Shown: piece by piece, positions 46,508 through 47,832 of the stretch
How positions within the stretch are numbered: position 1 is the stretch's first letter
How the letters are laid out: every line of letters starts with the position of its first letter
Source of the DNA: Hyphomicrobiales bacterium
GTDB taxonomy: Bacteria > Pseudomonadota > Alphaproteobacteria > Rhizobiales > Rhizobiaceae
NCBI GenBank assembly: GCA_021775455.1
Contig: JAJFHU010000019.1
Coordinates: forward strand, 1-47,832
DNA: 47,832 nt
Direction: 5' to 3'
Program-made: the position numbers and the translations under genes
The notes under the pieces: model-generated
Databases searched by the model: none
What the model saw: only the letters and a program-made list of their open reading frames with translations
Told to the model about the DNA's origin: nothing

Positions 46508-46996
46508 CTACCGCACACAATAAGAAAATGAGAGCGCTCTTTGATGTCCTGGCAAGTAAACCCAACCGTCGCCGGACAATTGAGAAATGTCTGACTGAAT
46601 AATTGCAAACTGATTTTGATCCAACATACCCAACTGATACATGTTCACAATTGCCCAACAGTCAGCTTGTTTTTCCCGAAGAACTGGGATGTTTCCAAAT
46701 GTGTGCCCCAGTGCATGATGACCACATTCATGGAAATACCAGAACAAGCGTGTAATCGGATGGAAATAAGAGAGAACGTTCTCATTGTAAAAGATTATTG
46801 GTTCACCGGCAGAACCAAGTGTGGCTATCGCAACATTATCTACATTGCTCGATACTGAAGCGACCGGAATACCCCTAAAATCCCTGCATCCATCGTAGGT
46901 AATAGTTTGCGAGTGTACTGCATTCAATGCAAACAGGTAGAATATTAGAGAACCAACAGCCCTTGTGGAAAAATTTAATTTCAAATTTTTATTCAT
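46508..46996 (-). CDS. Small secreted HExxH metallopeptidase-like protein
   Basis: A 162-residue protein starting at ATG 46996 (MNKNLKLNFSTRAVGSLIFYLFALNAVHSQ), a signal peptide with cleavage near 28-30. The core has FHECGHHALGH with HExxH at 89-93 (H89, E90, H93), and E108 in REKQADCWA (ExxxD spacing to D112), the third-ligand pattern of gluzincin metallopeptidases. It is very short for a protease, about the size of a minimal zinc domain. No pro-region is visible. Upstream is A+T-rich DNA with a CRP-like palindrome. I recognise no named family; a peptidase function is inferred from the motif alone. Confidence 0.72.
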   Translation of the reverse strand: MNKNLKLNFSTRAVGSLIFYLFALNAVHSQTITYDGCRDFRGIPVASVSSNVDNVAIATLGSAGEPIIFYNENVLSYFHPITRLFWYFHECGHHALGHTFGNIPVLREKQADCWAIVNMYQLGMLDQNQFAIIQSDISQLSGDGWVYLPGHQRALSFSYCVR

Positions 46997-47057
46997 TTTT
47001 CTTCTGCCAATCCCACCTGATATTCTTATATAGTACAAATAATATGTATAAAAATTA

Positions 47058-47073
47058 TGTGATAATTGTCACA
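47058..47073. promoter_or_regulatory. CRP/FNR-type binding site
   Basis: TGTGA (47058-47062), TAATTG, TCACA (47069-47073) is a perfect match to the TGTGA-N6-TCACA consensus of cyclic-AMP receptor proteins, with A/T-rich flanks as in strong sites. It lies 62 bp before the metallopeptidase-like start and 116 bp before xseA. Chance occurrence in this A+T-rich stretch is possible but the match is complete. Confidence 0.5.
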
Positions 47074-47153
47074 TTTGTGAATATTATTTCATCAAATTGG
47101 TGTTTGACCCTGGACAGGCGCTATTGAAAAGATGATGTAGGCAAATTACGAAA

Positions 47154-47182
47154 TTAGCATATTATTTTTAACTTGATATAAT
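47154..47182 (+). promoter_or_regulatory. xseA promoter giving a probable leaderless transcript
   Basis: A perfect -10 box TATAAT (47177-47182) ends 6 nt before the xseA ATG (47189), with TTAGCA as a weak -35 at 47154-47159 (17-bp spacer). Transcription would begin at or next to the A of the start codon. No Shine-Dalgarno sequence is present before the ATG, consistent with leaderless translation. Confidence 0.5.
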
Positions 47183-47188
47183 TTTCAA

Positions 47189-47832
47189 ATGACAGCATCT
47201 CCATTGTACTCCGATACCGGAAACCAAAAATCCAATATCACTGAGTATTCGGTCAGCGAAGTCTCGGCCGCTCTGAAAAAGACGGTAGAAGACAATTTTG
47301 GCCATGTCCGCATTCGTGGCGAGATTTCCGGATATCGCGGCCCTCATTCTTCAGGCCATTGCTATTTCTCATTGAAAGACGAGAAAGCTCGTATCGAGGC
47401 TGTAATCTGGAAAGGTGTTGCATCAAAACTGAAGCACATGCCGGAAGAGGGGCTTGAGGTTATTGCCAGCGGCAAGCTTACAACTTACGCCGGCTCATCC
47501 AAATACCAAATTGTCATCGAAAATCTGGAACCTTCAGGTGCCGGTGCATTAATGGTTCTTTTGGAGCAGCGAAAGAAGAAACTTTCAGCGGAGGGTCTTT
47601 TCAGTCCTGAGCGCAAACAGCTTTTGCCATATATGCCAACGACAATTGGTGTAATCACCTCTCCGACCGGGGCAGTCATCCGAGATGTAATTCACCGCAT
47701 CAAGGATCGCTTTCCACTTCATGTGATTGTCTGGCCAGTAAGGGTGCAAGGTGAAACCACTGGGCCTGAGGTTGCGGCAGCAATCGAGGGATTCAACGAG
47801 ATGGACGGAAAAATAAAAATTCCTCAACCGGA
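47189..47832 (+). CDS. xseA: Exodeoxyribonuclease VII large subunit, partial (3' end outside window)
   Basis: The first 214 residues of XseA. The N-terminal OB-fold is clear: [88 protein letters not shown]. The nuclease domain then starts with [35 protein letters not shown]. Exonuclease VII, with XseB, degrades single-stranded DNA in repair and replication. The reading frame is open to the end of the window. A perfect -10 box lies just before the ATG, so the mRNA may be leaderless. Confidence 0.94.
   Translation, partial: MTASPLYSDTGNQKSNITEYSVSEVSAALKKTVEDNFGHVRIRGEISGYRGPHSSGHCYFSLKDEKARIEAVIWKGVASKLKHMPEEGLEVIASGKLTTYAGSSKYQIVIENLEPSGAGALMVLLEQRKKKLSAEGLFSPERKQLLPYMPTTIGVITSPTGAVIRDVIHRIKDRFPLHVIVWPVRVQGETTGPEVAAAIEGFNEMDGKIKIPQP

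Overview
The window looks like chromosomal DNA of an alphaproteobacterium, most likely a Hyphomicrobiales (Rhizobiales) lineage of moderate G+C. Evidence: hisS-hisZ-hisG run together with a short-form HisG; the DUF4170 / DUF374-acyltransferase / waaA / lpxK lipid A block; a plant-type glutamate-cysteine ligase after rsmE; a DUF2093 gene after mutL; a MutL with an intact endonuclease motif; and a perfect CIRCE operator before groESL. Gene density is high, no gap exceeds 300 bp, and I see no tRNA, rRNA, CRISPR array, IS element or prophage.

Layout. 1-3.3 kb: a fused nucleotidyltransferase-HEPN gene, mutL and a DUF2093 gene. 3.3-6.5 kb (minus): a CPA2 cation/proton antiporter translationally coupled to a MATE exporter. 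6.7-12.4 kb (plus): pmbA, a cysQ-like phosphatase, DUF4170, a DUF374 acyltransferase, waaA and lpxK, an envelope/lipid A operon. 12.3-16.6 kb (minus): a tight four-gene operon of an RluB-type pseudouridine synthase, rsmD, and a pair of exported M16 peptidases, one with and one without the zinc motif. 16.6-24.7 kb: tadA (plus), then on the minus strand a HAD phosphatase, ribF, two SDRs, ileS and a lipoprotein. 24.8-28.9 kb (plus): a membrane protein with a degenerate EAL domain, CIRCE-groES-groEL and a DoxX protein. 29-34.5 kb (minus): tag, hisS, hisZ, hisG and a Tat-exported GH3 enzyme, with a palindromic intergenic repeat between hisS and hisZ. 34.6-37.4 kb (plus): a DUF2927 protein and two L,D-transpeptidases. 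37.6-42.8 kb (plus): lutABC, rsmE, a structured-looking leader and gshA. 42.8-45.6 kb: a PilZ protein and an ABC transporter pair. 45.6-47.0 kb (minus): an A+T-rich two-gene cassette. 47.2 kb to the end: the start of xseA.

Most of the window is housekeeping: DNA repair (mutL, tag, xseA), RNA modification (rluB-like, rsmD, tadA, rsmE), aminoacylation (ileS, hisS), cofactors (ribF, gshA), chaperonins, histidine synthesis and envelope building. The best candidate for something undescribed is the cassette at 45.6-47.0 kb. It encodes a small secreted zinc-metallopeptidase-like protein with an HECGH motif, and a bitopic membrane protein with a helical extracytoplasmic domain. Upstream lies a perfect TGTGA-N6-TCACA site and, divergently, an apparently leaderless xseA. 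Secondary candidates are the gshA leader, the base-composition mosaic inside hisS, the EAL protein that has lost its catalytic DDFG, and a palindromic operator candidate before the DoxX gene.
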